From contig JADJXE010000001.1 in assembly GCA_016716005.1 (NCBI GenBank), positions 62,001 through 126,000 of the forward strand: DNA of 64,000 bases, read 5' to 3'. The notes under the pieces are model-generated. The model was not told the DNA's origin, ran no database searches, and was given only the letters and a program-made list of their open reading frames with translations. Below, piece by piece: positions 33,495 to 42,224 of the stretch. This DNA comes from Acidimicrobiales bacterium. Its GTDB lineage: Bacteria > Actinomycetota > Acidimicrobiia > Acidimicrobiales > JADJXE01. Within the stretch, counting starts at the first letter, position 1, and each line of letters begins with the position of its first letter. A program made the translations under genes and the position numbers.

Positions 33495-34601
33495 TCAGGC
33501 CGTCCTCGTGTAGCTGCAGGCGGGCAGGTCGCCGGACGGGCGGAGGTCGCGCGCCGGCGACGTGAGCACCAGCGGCGTGCCGGTGGCGGTGCGCGTCGAC
33601 CCGGACCACCCGGTCGAGGTCCAGGGCTCGTACGTGAGGGCGCAGTTGCCACCCGGCGAGGCGGTCACGGTGTACGTCCCCGCCGGGATCGGCCCCGCAT
33701 ACGGCGGCTTGAAGGTCTCGCCCATCGGGAAGGCGGCCGTGGGCGGCGGGAGCGTCGTGCTCGTGGTGGACGTCGACGCGGTCGTGCTGCTCGGCTCGGG
33801 CAGGCAGGCAGGCAGCTGGAGGGGGAAGGAGCGCCCGTCGGCCGTCAGGCTGGCCGAGCCCCCCGACTCCGAGAGGCAGGTGAGGGTCCAGCGAACCGTG
33901 CCGTCGGAACCGGTCGTCGCCACCGTGGACCCGGCCGGGCGCCAACGGCTCCCGGCGTCGAGCGTCGTGGCCAGACCCGCCACCGGTGTGCCGCGTACGA
34001 TGCCCTGCCCGTCGACCTGCGGCTCGAGGAGCAGCGCGACGAGGGTCAGCGAGGAGCCGACCGCCACCTGACCCGGGCTGACGCCCGCCTGCGCCTCGAG
34101 CCCCTCGTGGGCCTGCACCTGCAGGTCGATGGTGGCGCTCGACGCTGCGGCCACGAAGGTGACGGTGGCACCGTCCTGGGCCAGGTCGGGCACCCGCCAC
34201 GCCCGCACCCGGTACCGGCCGCCGCGCGCGTCGCGCACCTCCCAGCGGCCGTCGGCGGCGGTGGTGACGTCGATCGTCTCGGAGCTCTCGCCGACGAAGC
34301 GCTCCAGCCGCACGGTCGCCCCGGCCACCGGGCCCTCCGGCCCCCGCACGAGGCCCGCCAGCGCGCTGGTGCCGCCCTGCACGGCGGGCGTGGGCGCGGC
34401 CGGGGGGCGTCCCTCGACCGCGCGGAGCGTGGCGCCGCGCGTGTCGGGCGGCACCAGGGTGGTGAGCGGGGGTGGCGGCACGGTGGACGCCGCGGGCAGC
34501 GCCAGCGGAGGGGGCGGCTGCTCGCTCGTGGTGCACGCCGCCACGGCCAGGGACGTGACGAGGGCGGCTGCGGCCCAGCGGGCCGAGCGGTTCGCTCGCA
34601 T
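33495..34601 (-). CDS. Lipoprotein with carboxypeptidase-regulatory-like domain
   Basis: A 368-residue exported lipoprotein: basic start, hydrophobic core, and lipobox SLAVAAC with Cys at about 23. A proline/threonine linker leads to a beta-sandwich like the carboxypeptidase regulatory domain (ALAGLVRGPEGPVAGATVRL ... GRWEVRDARGGRYRVRAW). A second beta domain with cysteines and a serine/threonine spacer (about 275-295) follow, ending in a small domain with GTYTVTASPGGNCALTYEP. No catalytic motif is seen. ATG follows GGGAGGAGG. It heads the penicillin-binding-protein operon, so a supporting role at the cell wall is likely. Confidence 0.78.
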   Translation of the reverse strand: MRANRSARWAAAALVTSLAVAACTTSEQPPPPLALPAASTVPPPPLTTLVPPDTRGATLRAVEGRPPAAPTPAVQGGTSALAGLVRGPEGPVAGATVRLERFVGESSETIDVTTAADGRWEVRDARGGRYRVRAWRVPDLAQDGATVTFVAAASSATIDLQVQAHEGLEAQAGVSPGQVAVGSSLTLVALLLEPQVDGQGIVRGTPVAGLATTLDAGSRWRPAGSTVATTGSDGTVRWTLTCLSESGGSASLTADGRSFPLQLPACLPEPSSTTASTSTTSTTLPPPTAAFPMGETFKPPYAGPIPAGTYTVTASPGGNCALTYEPWTSTGWSGSTRTATGTPLVLTSPARDLRPSGDLPACSYTRTA

Positions 34602-34826
34602 CCTCCTCCCCTCGTCCGAGCGTGCAGGGTCACTGACAGATGCCCCTCCACGCTCGCCCCCGGACCGGCCGGTGGCGAGGAGGACCGCCTCTCACCAGGG
34701 TAGCGGCCCGAGACGTGCCGACGGGGGCATCCCCGCACCCGCCGTTGGTGGCGACCGAGCCCCCGGTGGCAGGATGCGCGGTGTCGGCGGGCAGTCGCCC
34801 GCCCCCAAGTCCCAGGGAGGGGCCCC

Positions 34827-36038
34827 ATGCCCGAGGCCGTCATCGTCGCCGCCGCACGAAGCCCGATCGGGCGGGCCTTCAAGGGCTCGCTGGTCGATCT
34901 GCGCCCGGACGACCTCGCCGCCGCCATGGTGCAGGCGGCGCTCGCCCAGGTGCCCCAGCTCGACCCGGCCGAGATCGAGGATCTCGTTCTCGGCTGCGGT
35001 CTCCCGGGCGGCGAGCAGGGATTCAACATGGCCCGGGTCGTGAGCTCCCTGGCCGGGCTGCCCGACGTGCCCGGCACCACGGTCACCCGGTACTGCGCCT
35101 CGTCGCTGCAGGCGATCCGGATGGCCGCCCACGCGGTGAAGGCGGGCGAGGGCGACGCCTTCGTTGCTGCCGGTGTCGAGTGCGTGAGCCGGTTCGTCAA
35201 GGGCAACTCCGACAGCCTGCCCGACACCGAGAACCCGCTCTTCGCCGAGGCCAAGGAGCGCTCCGCCCAGCGGGCCCTCGGTGGCGCGCCCCCGTGGTCG
35301 CCGCCGGCCGGCCTTCCCGACATCTACGTGGCCATGGGGCAGACGGCCGAGAACGTGGCCGACCTGGAGGGGGTGTCGCGCGAGGAGATGGACGAGTACG
35401 CGCTGCTCTCCCAGCAGCGCACCGGCGCAGCCATCGCCCGCGGCTTCTACGAGCGTGACATCACCCCCGTCACCCTCCCCGACGGTCGGGTGGTGGCCGC
35501 CGACGACGGTCCCCGCCCCGAGACGACCCTGGAGGGGCTGGCCAAGCTGAAGCCCGCGTTCCGGCCCGACGGCCGGGTCACGGCCGGCAACGCCTGCCCG
35601 CTCAACGACGGCGGCGCAGCGGTGGTGGTGATGAGCGACGAGCGCGCCCGCCAGCTGGGCATCACGCCGCTCGCCCGCGTGGTGGCCAGCGCGGTGTCGG
35701 GCCTGAACCCCGAGATCATGGGGCTGGGGCCGATCGAGGCGTCCCGCAAGGCGCTGGCGCGGGCCGGCCTCACCATCGACGACGTCGACCTGGTCGAGAT
35801 CAACGAGGCCTTCGCAGCCCAGATCGTCCCGTCGGCACGGGTCCTCGGCATCAGCTACGACAAGCTGAACGTGAACGGCGGGGCCATCGCCGTCGGCCAC
35901 CCGTTCGGGCAGACCGGCGCCCGCATCATGACGACGCTCATCCACGGCCTCCAGGACGCCGACAAGGCGATCGGCCTCGAGACGATGTGCGTCGGCGGCG
36001 GCCAGGGGATGGCGATGATCGTCGAGCGGCTCTCGTAG
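34827..36038 (+). CDS. Acetyl-CoA acetyltransferase (thiolase)
   Basis: A 403-residue thiolase that cleaves 3-ketoacyl-CoA or condenses two acyl-CoAs. The nucleophilic cysteine is in RYCASSLQAIRMA, the second active-site region is NGGAIAVGHPFGQTGAR, and the acid/base cysteine is in CVGGGQGMA. The NEAF motif reads INEAFAAQ. This is the degradative FadA-like type common in actinobacterial lipid and steroid catabolism. ATG with GGGAGGGG. It stands alone, divergent from the cell-wall operon, and ends at a strong terminator. Confidence 0.93.
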   Translation: MPEAVIVAAARSPIGRAFKGSLVDLRPDDLAAAMVQAALAQVPQLDPAEIEDLVLGCGLPGGEQGFNMARVVSSLAGLPDVPGTTVTRYCASSLQAIRMAAHAVKAGEGDAFVAAGVECVSRFVKGNSDSLPDTENPLFAEAKERSAQRALGGAPPWSPPAGLPDIYVAMGQTAENVADLEGVSREEMDEYALLSQQRTGAAIARGFYERDITPVTLPDGRVVAADDGPRPETTLEGLAKLKPAFRPDGRVTAGNACPLNDGGAAVVVMSDERARQLGITPLARVVASAVSGLNPEIMGLGPIEASRKALARAGLTIDDVDLVEINEAFAAQIVPSARVLGISYDKLNVNGGAIAVGHPFGQTGARIMTTLIHGLQDADKAIGLETMCVGGGQGMAMIVERLS

Positions 36039-36057
36039 CGCACCGGGTGGCGTGAGA

Positions 36058-36087
36058 CACGGCCCGCCGGCTCGCCGGCGGGCCGTG
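36058..36087. terminator. Perfect 13-bp hairpin between convergent genes
   Basis: Arms 36058-36070 (CACGGCCCGCCGG) and 36075-36087 pair exactly around CTCG. It lies 19 bases after the thiolase stop and 5 bases after the transglycosylase stop on the other strand, so it can serve both. Confidence 0.8.
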
Positions 36088-36092
36088 CCGCG

Positions 36093-37298
36093 TCAGAGCT
36101 GGTAGCGGGCCCGCAGCTCGTCCGGCGAGCCGGCGAACGCATCGGCCGGGTCCGCGCCGACGGCGCGCTCGTACCGCTCGGCGTGGCCCAGCACCGCGTC
36201 GGCGTAGGTGGTGGACGGGTTGTAGGCGAACAGCGCCCGGCGCGGCTCGGCGCCGCCGCCGGAGCGGCACAGGAGCTCGGCCGCCCCCGCAGCGGCATCG
36301 TGGAGGTCGAACGGGTCGCGGCGGCCGTCGCCGTCACCGTCGCGACCCACGACCGCCCAGGTGCCCGGGAGGAACTGCATCGGGCCCACGGCACGGTCGA
36401 AGGTTCCGTCGCCGTCGTACGCCCCGCCGTCCGAGTCGGTGATCACCGCGGTGCCGGGCAGGGAGCCGTCGAGCAGCGGCCCGAACACGACGACCCGGCC
36501 TGTGCGATCGAGGTCGCCGCCCCCGTGGTGGGACTCCACCCGGCCGATCCCGGCGAGCAGGCTCCACGGCACGGGGCAGGGCGCACCGCCGGCGGCTCGG
36601 GCGTACGCGTCGAGGGCGACCCGGGGGAGGTCGGAGCCTGGCGCGGTCGAGGACCACCACAGGCGCTCGTAGCGGTCGAGCTCGTCATGGAGCGACGCCG
36701 CGGCCGACGACTCCTGCTCGGTGGCGGCGACCAGCGCGGCCTCGGCCCCGGCCAGGGCCTCGGCAGCCGTCGCCAGGTCCCGATCGGCGGCCTGGCGCTG
36801 GTCGGCGAGAACGTCGGCCTGCTCGCTGAGGTCGGCGACGTGGGTCGCGGTGCGACCGGTCGCGGCCCGGACGAGGCGGCTGCCGAAGTCGGGGGAGGCC
36901 AGCCCGCCCGAGGCCTCGTCGATCATGCGGCCTTCCGAGGCGAGCGTGTAGGAGGCGATCGAGAGCCCTGCCAGCGGGGCGCGGGCGACGTCGACCAGCG
37001 CCGCCAGATCCGCTTGGTCGGCGGCCAGGCGCAGCATCTCGGCCTGGCGGACGTTGACCTCGGCGCGGGCCGCGTCGGCCACCGCCTGCGACGCAGCCAC
37101 CGCCTGGCGAGCCTCCGCCAGGCGGAGCCCGGCGGCGTCGGTGCCGGCCAGGGCCGCCTCGAGGCGGGCGCCCAGCCCGGGCCGGGGCTCGGCCGCCTCG
37201 GCCCGCGCAGGGAGGACCGTCGCCGTCCCGGCGAGGGCGGCGACGGCGAGCAGCGCGAAGCGCCACCGCGTCAGCGGTCGGACCTGTGGTCGCACCAT
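36093..37298 (-). CDS. Secreted lytic transglycosylase (SLT/MltB-like)
   Basis: A 401-residue exported muramidase-type enzyme that cleaves peptidoglycan glycan strands. A signal peptide (RWRFALLAVAALAGTATVLPARAEA) is followed by about 170 residues of coiled coil rich in Ala and Asp. The catalytic domain comes next, with the glutamate in GIGRVESHHGG, and AVGPMQFLPGTWAVVGRD, DLHDAAAGAAELLC and ALFAYNPSTTYADAV as in MltB-like enzymes. DGDGDGRRDPFD within it is a calcium-type loop typical of actinobacterial members. ATG 37298 is chosen; ATG 37307 is possible. It is divergent from the lipoprotein gene at 37392. Confidence 0.87.
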   Translation of the reverse strand: MVRPQVRPLTRWRFALLAVAALAGTATVLPARAEAAEPRPGLGARLEAALAGTDAAGLRLAEARQAVAASQAVADAARAEVNVRQAEMLRLAADQADLAALVDVARAPLAGLSIASYTLASEGRMIDEASGGLASPDFGSRLVRAATGRTATHVADLSEQADVLADQRQAADRDLATAAEALAGAEAALVAATEQESSAAASLHDELDRYERLWWSSTAPGSDLPRVALDAYARAAGGAPCPVPWSLLAGIGRVESHHGGGDLDRTGRVVVFGPLLDGSLPGTAVITDSDGGAYDGDGTFDRAVGPMQFLPGTWAVVGRDGDGDGRRDPFDLHDAAAGAAELLCRSGGGAEPRRALFAYNPSTTYADAVLGHAERYERAVGADPADAFAGSPDELRARYQL

Positions 37299-37379
37299 GC
37301 TTCCCATCGGCACGCCGGCGGCGACGTTGAACGCTGGGCGAGCGCCGGGACCTGCGCGATCCCCCGGCCCGGCGATCCG

Positions 37380-37385
37380 TAAGAT
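37380..37385 (+). promoter_or_regulatory. -10 box TAAGAT for leaderless lipoprotein gene
   Basis: TAAGAT is followed by six bases and the ATG at 37392, with no ribosome site. This fits a leaderless transcript. Confidence 0.5.
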
Positions 37386-37391
37386 GCGCCG

Positions 37392-38360
37392 ATGCCCCCG
37401 ACCGCCCCGGCTCGCTCTGCCCGTCGCGCGGTCCGCCTGGTGCTCGGCCTCGCGCTCCTGGCGTCGGTCGCCGCCGGGTGCATCCTGCCGCCCGGGGTGA
37501 CCACCACGCCAACCGGGGCCCAGGGGCCCGACCTGGCGCCGTACCGGGGTCTGGGGACGTGGGTCGACGTGTACGACTACCTGGCGCCGTTCCAGGCCAA
37601 CGGCAGGCCGCCGCCGGTCACCCCCGCGAGCACCGCGGCGCTGGCCTGGGCCGGGGTGGACACCCTGTACCTCCAGGTGGCCAAGGACGACCCTCGCACC
37701 CCCGGCGACCTGGTCGACCCCGACCTGGTCGGACGGTTCCTCCAGGCCGCCCAGCGGCGGGGGATCGCGGTGGTGGCCTGGTACCTTCCCACGTTCGCCG
37801 ACCCGGCCCGCGACATGGCCCGCCTGCGGGCCATGTACGAGTTCCGCTACGAGGGCCATCGCTTCGACGGCATCGCCGTCGACATCGAGGAGCGCTCGGC
37901 CGTCCCGGACGTGGCCGAGCGCAACCGCCGCCTGGTCGAGCTCTCCCGGGGGCTGCGCCAGCTCGTGGGGCCGGCCGCGCTCGGTGCGATCGTGGTGCCC
38001 CCGGTGGTGACCGACATCATCAACACGGCCTTCTGGCCGTCGTTCCCGTGGGCTGAGCTGGCCGGGCTGTACGACATCTGGCTGCCGATGGGCTACTGGA
38101 CGAACCGCACCCGCCAGCCCGAGTGGCGCGACGCCGGCCGCTACACGAGCGAGAACATCCGGCTGCTGCGGGGCCATGTCGGCGCCAACGCCCTCGTGCA
38201 CGCCATCGGCGGCATCGGCGACGCGTCCACGGTGGCCGACTACCAGGGCTTCCTCGCCGCGGCGCGAACGGCCGGCGCCGTCGGCGTGTCGATCTACGAC
38301 GCGGTGACCACCAGCCCGTCGGCCTGGCCGGTGCTGCGCGCCGGGGCGCCCCCGGCATGA
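37392..38360 (+). CDS. Lipoprotein with a TIM-barrel, glycoside-hydrolase-like domain
   Basis: A 322-residue exported lipoprotein (lipobox SVAAGC, Cys about 31). The mature part looks like a (beta/alpha)8 barrel: GLGTWVDVYDY, GVDTLYLQVAKDD, GIAVVAWYLPTF, the acidic pair in FDGIAVDIEERS, and DIWLPMGYWTN. VDIEE at a strand end is where glycoside hydrolases of this type place acidic catalytic residues. The substrate is unknown. The next gene overlaps by four bases (ATGA), coupling it to a membrane glycosyltransferase. Confidence 0.75.
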   Translation: MPPTAPARSARRAVRLVLGLALLASVAAGCILPPGVTTTPTGAQGPDLAPYRGLGTWVDVYDYLAPFQANGRPPPVTPASTAALAWAGVDTLYLQVAKDDPRTPGDLVDPDLVGRFLQAAQRRGIAVVAWYLPTFADPARDMARLRAMYEFRYEGHRFDGIAVDIEERSAVPDVAERNRRLVELSRGLRQLVGPAALGAIVVPPVVTDIINTAFWPSFPWAELAGLYDIWLPMGYWTNRTRQPEWRDAGRYTSENIRLLRGHVGANALVHAIGGIGDASTVADYQGFLAAARTAGAVGVSIYDAVTTSPSAWPVLRAGAPPA

Positions 38361-39952
38361 GCCCCGCAGGGTCCTCGGCGGCGGCGGCGCGGCCCCGCAC
38401 GGCAACCGCGACGGCGGCCGCCGCCAGCGGGGGAGAGGCCCGGCGCGACAGGGTCGGCACCGGGCTCGCGGTCGCCGCGGTCGTGGTGGTCGCGGCCGGG
38501 GTGGCGCTGCGCTTCGTCTCGGCCTCGCCCCTGTGGCTCGACGAGGCGCTCACCGTGAACATCGCCGACCTGCCGCTGTCGGAGATCCCCGAGGCCCTCC
38601 GCCACGACGGTCACCCGCCCCTCTACTACGTGCTCCTCCACGGGTGGGCACGGGTGTTCGGCACCGGCGACCTGGCGGTGCGGAGCCTGTCGGGGCTGCT
38701 CGGCGTGGGGAGCCTGGTGCTCGCCTGGTTCGCCGGCCGGCGACTCGCGGGCCGAGCCGGGAGCATCGTGGCCGTTCTCCTGCTGGCCAGCTCACCGTTC
38801 GCGGTGCGCTACGCGGCCGAGGCTCGCATGTACGCGCTGGTGATGGTGCTGGTGCTCGCCGGCTACCTGCTGCTGTGGCGGGCCCTCGACGCTCCCACCC
38901 TCGGGCGGCTCGCACCGGTCGCGCTCGTCACCGCGGCCCTCCTCTACACCCACTACTGGTCCATCTTCCTGGTCGGGATCGTCGCGGCCGGCCTGGCCTG
39001 GGCCTCGTGGCGCGGGCCGCGCCGCGCCGCCGCCCGCTGGTGCCTCGTCGCCGTCGCCGTGGGCGGGGTGCTGTACCTGCCGTGGGTCGGGACCATGCTC
39101 TACCAAGCGGCTCGGACCGGCACCCCCTGGGGCGGCCCGATCAGCCTGCTCGACGGGCTCTTCGTCACCCTCACCGACTTCGGCGGTGGTCCCCGCGCCG
39201 AGTACCGCCTGCTCGGGATCCTGCTCATCGACGCCGCCGCCCTCGGCGTGCTGGCCCGCCCCGAGGGTGCCTGGCGGGTGGTGCTCGAACTGCGCACCCG
39301 TCCCGGGGTGCGAGCCGTGGCCGCCACCGTGGCCTCGACGTTCTTGGTCGGGATGGTCGCGGGCCGCCTCACGGAGAGCGCGTTCCAGTCCCGCTACACG
39401 GCCGTCGTCCTGCCCCTGTTCCTCCTGGTCGTCGCCTACGGCGTGCTCGCCTTCGCCGGGCGGGGGCCGCGGAGCGTGGTGCTGGCCCTGATCTGCGGGA
39501 TCGGTCTGCTCGCCTCCATCGACAGCGCCACCACGGTGCGCACCCAGGCGCGCGAGGTGGCCGACGCCATCGAGGCCTCGGCCACGCCCGGCGACGTGGT
39601 CGTGTACTGCCCCGACCAGCTGGGCCCTGCGGTCGGTCGCGAGCTCGGCCCCGGGTTCCGGGAGCTCACCTTCCCGACGGGCGACCTTCCCGCGTTCGTC
39701 GACTGGGTCGACTACGAGGAGCGCAACCAGGCTGCGAGCGTGCGGGCGTTCGCCGACCGGCTCCTGCAGTCGGTGGAACCCGACCGGCGGATCTGGCTGG
39801 TGTGGACCGACGGCTATCGGACGTTCGACGAGAAGTGCGAGCGCCTGGCCCGCGCCCTCCAGTCGGCACGGGGCGCGGAGGTGATCGTGCCCGCCGACCC
39901 CGGCGTGTTCGAGCGGATGGCGCTGTACGAGATCCCCGCGGCGACCGGGTGA
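38357..39952 (+). CDS. GT-C type membrane glycosyltransferase (GT39/mannosyltransferase-like)
   Basis: A 531-residue protein with about ten hydrophobic segments and a soluble C-terminus of about 120 residues. The first extracytoplasmic loop has SPLWLDEALTVNIADL, with the Asp-Glu pair typical of GT-C enzymes, followed by HDGHPPLYYVLLHGW and YAAEARMYAL, as in GT39/ArnT-like proteins. Such enzymes use polyprenyl-phosphate sugars to modify proteins or glycans outside the cell. The C-terminal domain (from TPGDVVVYCPDQ) is probably extracytoplasmic. Its ATG overlaps the lipoprotein stop. The partner suggests work on a surface glycan. Confidence 0.8.
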   Translation: MSPAGSSAAAARPRTATATAAAASGGEARRDRVGTGLAVAAVVVVAAGVALRFVSASPLWLDEALTVNIADLPLSEIPEALRHDGHPPLYYVLLHGWARVFGTGDLAVRSLSGLLGVGSLVLAWFAGRRLAGRAGSIVAVLLLASSPFAVRYAAEARMYALVMVLVLAGYLLLWRALDAPTLGRLAPVALVTAALLYTHYWSIFLVGIVAAGLAWASWRGPRRAAARWCLVAVAVGGVLYLPWVGTMLYQAARTGTPWGGPISLLDGLFVTLTDFGGGPRAEYRLLGILLIDAAALGVLARPEGAWRVVLELRTRPGVRAVAATVASTFLVGMVAGRLTESAFQSRYTAVVLPLFLLVVAYGVLAFAGRGPRSVVLALICGIGLLASIDSATTVRTQAREVADAIEASATPGDVVVYCPDQLGPAVGRELGPGFRELTFPTGDLPAFVDWVDYEERNQAASVRAFADRLLQSVEPDRRIWLVWTDGYRTFDEKCERLARALQSARGAEVIVPADPGVFERMALYEIPAATG

Positions 39953-39993
39953 CGGAGCGCGGCGCGGGCAGCCGTGCGGGCGGATCCGCGGGC

Positions 39994-39999
39994 TACGGT
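39994..39999 (+). promoter_or_regulatory. -10 box TACGGT for the secreted trypsin gene
   Basis: TACGGT is followed by GCCGCC and the GTG at 40006. It supports that start and gives the protease its own leaderless transcript, besides read-through from the upstream genes. Confidence 0.45.
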
Positions 40000-40005
40000 G
40001 CCGCC

Positions 40006-41805
40006 GTGCATCCCCACCGGACGTCCGCCCGACGCGGCCTGGTCGCCCTGCTCGGCCTGGCCGCTCTCGTCGTCGCGCTCCTGCCAGCCTCGCCGGCCGG
40101 GGCCGACGACGGTGCCGCCCCGCCGCCGCCGACCCCCTCGGTGCCGGCGCCCCGGATCGTCGGGGGCGGCCCCGCCACCCAGGCGTGGCCGTTCATGGTC
40201 GCGATCGTGTCGGCGTCGGTGCCCGACAACTACCTCGGGCAGTACTGCGGCGGGTCCCTGATCTCGGCCCAGTGGGTGCTCACCGCCGCCCACTGCGTCG
40301 AGGGCGAGACGGCCGCCTCCGTGCAAGTGCTGGTCGGGACCAGCCAGCTCGACGCCGGTGGCACCCGGGTGGGCGTGGCCCAGGTGGTCTCGCACCCCGA
40401 CTACGGCCCCGACCTCAACGGCGACGTGGCCCTGCTGCGGCTGGCCAGCCCCGTGCCGGGCCCCACGCTGGCTCTGATCGGCCCCGGCCAGGAGGCGCTC
40501 CAGGCGCCGGGCACCACCGCCACCCTGCTCGGGTGGGGCTCGACCTCGGCCGACCTCGACAACCCCACGTACCCCGCCTCCCTGCAGCAGGTGTCGATGC
40601 CGATCCTCCCCGACGCCCAGTGCGCCGCGCAGCTCGGGCCCGAATTCAACCCGGTGGCCGACCTCTGCGCCGGCGTGGTCGGCGCGCCACCGACCCCGGG
40701 GATCGACGCCTGCTTCGGTGACAGCGGCGGACCGCTGTTCGTCGACGCCGGGGGTGGCTCGTGGGTGCAGGTCGGGCTGGTGAGCTACGGCCCCACCTGC
40801 GGGTACAGCCCCTCCGCCTACACCCGCATCAGCACGTACCGGGCCTGGATCGACGCCACCATGGCGGGTGGCGGTCCGCCCCCCGGGCCGAACCCCGACG
40901 TCACGAGGGTGGCCGGCCCCGACCGCTACACCACCGCCGCGCTGCTCTCCCAGGCCTTCCCGCCCGGGGTGCCGGGCGTGGTGGTCGCGAGCGGCGCCGA
41001 CTTCGCCGACGCGCTGGTGGCCGCCCCGGTGGCGTCGCTGCTCGGCGGCCCCGTGCTGCTGGTGCAGCCGACGGCGATTCCCCAGGCGACGGCCGCCGCC
41101 ATCGCCAGGCTGGCGCCGAACGAGATCGTGATCATCGGCGGACCGGCTGCGGTGTCACCGGCGGTCGAGGCCCAGCTCGGCGGTGGGGCGCCGGTGCAGC
41201 GGGTGGCGGGCCCCGATCGCTACGGCACGGCGGCCGCCGTCAGCCAGCGCTACTTCCCGGCCGGTCTCTCACCCGACTTCCCGCAGGTGATGGTGGCGTC
41301 GGGCGAGGGCTTCGCCGATGCCCTGGCCGCCGGGGCGGCGTCGGCGGCCGTGCCGCAGAACCCCGTCCTGCTCGTGGGTCGCGCGCAGCTGCCGTCGGCC
41401 ACCGCCGCCGAGCTGGCGCGCCTCGTGCCCCAGGGGATCCTGCTCATCGGCGGCAGCGCGGCCATCGGCCCGGAGGTGGAGGGGGCGCTCGGCGCGTACG
41501 CGCCGGTGCAGCGCGTCGCCGGCGCCGACCGCTACGGCACGTCGGCGGCCGTCGCCACCCTCGTGTTCGGGTTCTCCGACAACGTCACCCTGGCGTCGGG
41601 GAGCACGTTCCCCGACGCGCTGGCCCTGGGCGCCTACGGCGACCCGCTGCTCCTCCTGCCGCCGCAGGGGGTGCCGCCGTCGGTGCGGGAGGCGATCGCC
41701 ACGCTGGGGCCGTCGAGCCTGCTCGTGGCCGGCGGTCCGGCGGCCGTGCCCGAGGCGACGATCGTGGAGCTGGGAGCGCTGATCCCCTCCGGGCTGACCG
41801 GCTGA
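40006..41805 (+). CDS. Secreted trypsin-like serine protease with three CWB2 repeats
   Basis: A 599-residue exported protein. A signal peptide (to about residue 32, PAGADD) and a proline-rich spacer precede the activation site R50-IVGG. The S1 domain has the full triad: H96 in LTAAHC, D140 in NGDVALLRL, S240 in CFGDSGGPLF. From about residue 305 to the end are three cell-wall-binding type 2 repeats, each starting RVAG[PA]DRY and containing a SGxxFxDAL and a GGxAA[VI] motif. CWB2 triplets anchor proteins non-covalently to wall polymers. The start could instead be GTG 39949, overlapping the glycosyltransferase stop, but 40006 gives a normal signal peptide. It likely trims surface proteins. Confidence 0.9.
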   Translation: MHPHRTSARRGLVALLGLAALVVALLPASPAGADDGAAPPPPTPSVPAPRIVGGGPATQAWPFMVAIVSASVPDNYLGQYCGGSLISAQWVLTAAHCVEGETAASVQVLVGTSQLDAGGTRVGVAQVVSHPDYGPDLNGDVALLRLASPVPGPTLALIGPGQEALQAPGTTATLLGWGSTSADLDNPTYPASLQQVSMPILPDAQCAAQLGPEFNPVADLCAGVVGAPPTPGIDACFGDSGGPLFVDAGGGSWVQVGLVSYGPTCGYSPSAYTRISTYRAWIDATMAGGGPPPGPNPDVTRVAGPDRYTTAALLSQAFPPGVPGVVVASGADFADALVAAPVASLLGGPVLLVQPTAIPQATAAAIARLAPNEIVIIGGPAAVSPAVEAQLGGGAPVQRVAGPDRYGTAAAVSQRYFPAGLSPDFPQVMVASGEGFADALAAGAASAAVPQNPVLLVGRAQLPSATAAELARLVPQGILLIGGSAAIGPEVEGALGAYAPVQRVAGADRYGTSAAVATLVFGFSDNVTLASGSTFPDALALGAYGDPLLLLPPQGVPPSVREAIATLGPSSLLVAGGPAAVPEATIVELGALIPSGLTG

Positions 41806-41819
41806 CCGGCTGACCGGCC

Positions 41820-42215
41820 TCAGCGGCCCTCGACGTAGACCCGCAGCACGTCGCGGATCGAGACGACCCCGAGCGTCACCGTGCCGTCGCGCACGGGGAC
41901 GTGGCGGATGCCGTCGGCCAGCATACGCGTGGCCACCGCGCCGATCGTCTCGTCGGGCCGAACGGCCTCGACCGAGTACGTCATCACGTCGGCGGCGCGA
42001 TCCTCCTCGGGGTCGCACCCCTCGGCGAAGGCGCGCACCAGGTCGCGCTCGGACAGGATGCCGGAGATGCCGTCGCCACCGCGCACCGCGACGGCCCCGA
42101 TGTTCTCCCGGTCGAGCGTCTCGGCCACCTGCAGGACGGTGTCCTCGGGCCGCACGTAGACGGCGCTGCGCCCCACCAGGCGCTCGATGGGGTCGTCGGG
42201 GGTCAGGGTGCTCAT
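41820..42215 (-). CDS. Two-CBS-domain protein
   Basis: A 131-residue Bateman-module protein, as at 9737. The CBS domains span about 10-65 (ending GILSERDLVRAF) and 73-127 (MTYSVEAVRPDETIGAVATRM...GVVSIRDVLRVY). Probably senses adenine nucleotides; the partner is unknown. ATG with GAGGAGG. It is followed on the plus-strand side by the converging trypsin gene. Confidence 0.85.
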   Translation of the reverse strand: MSTLTPDDPIERLVGRSAVYVRPEDTVLQVAETLDRENIGAVAVRGGDGISGILSERDLVRAFAEGCDPEEDRAADVMTYSVEAVRPDETIGAVATRMLADGIRHVPVRDGTVTLGVVSIRDVLRVYVEGR

Positions 42216-42224
42216 CGTGCCTCC

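Noticed and set aside
31301..33565. Long open frame of 754 codons on the plus strand, opposite the penicillin-binding protein
   Set aside because: It is the antisense of a clearly conserved gene; its composition (Gly, Arg, Val, Asp rich) is what high-GC coding DNA gives on the opposite strand, and no motif is present.
34617..34656. 8-bp inverted repeat (CGAGCGTG/CACGCTCG) ahead of the lipoprotein/PBP operon as a riboswitch or operator
   Set aside because: Short arms with a 24-base loop are common by chance at this GC content, and no known riboswitch motif was seen.
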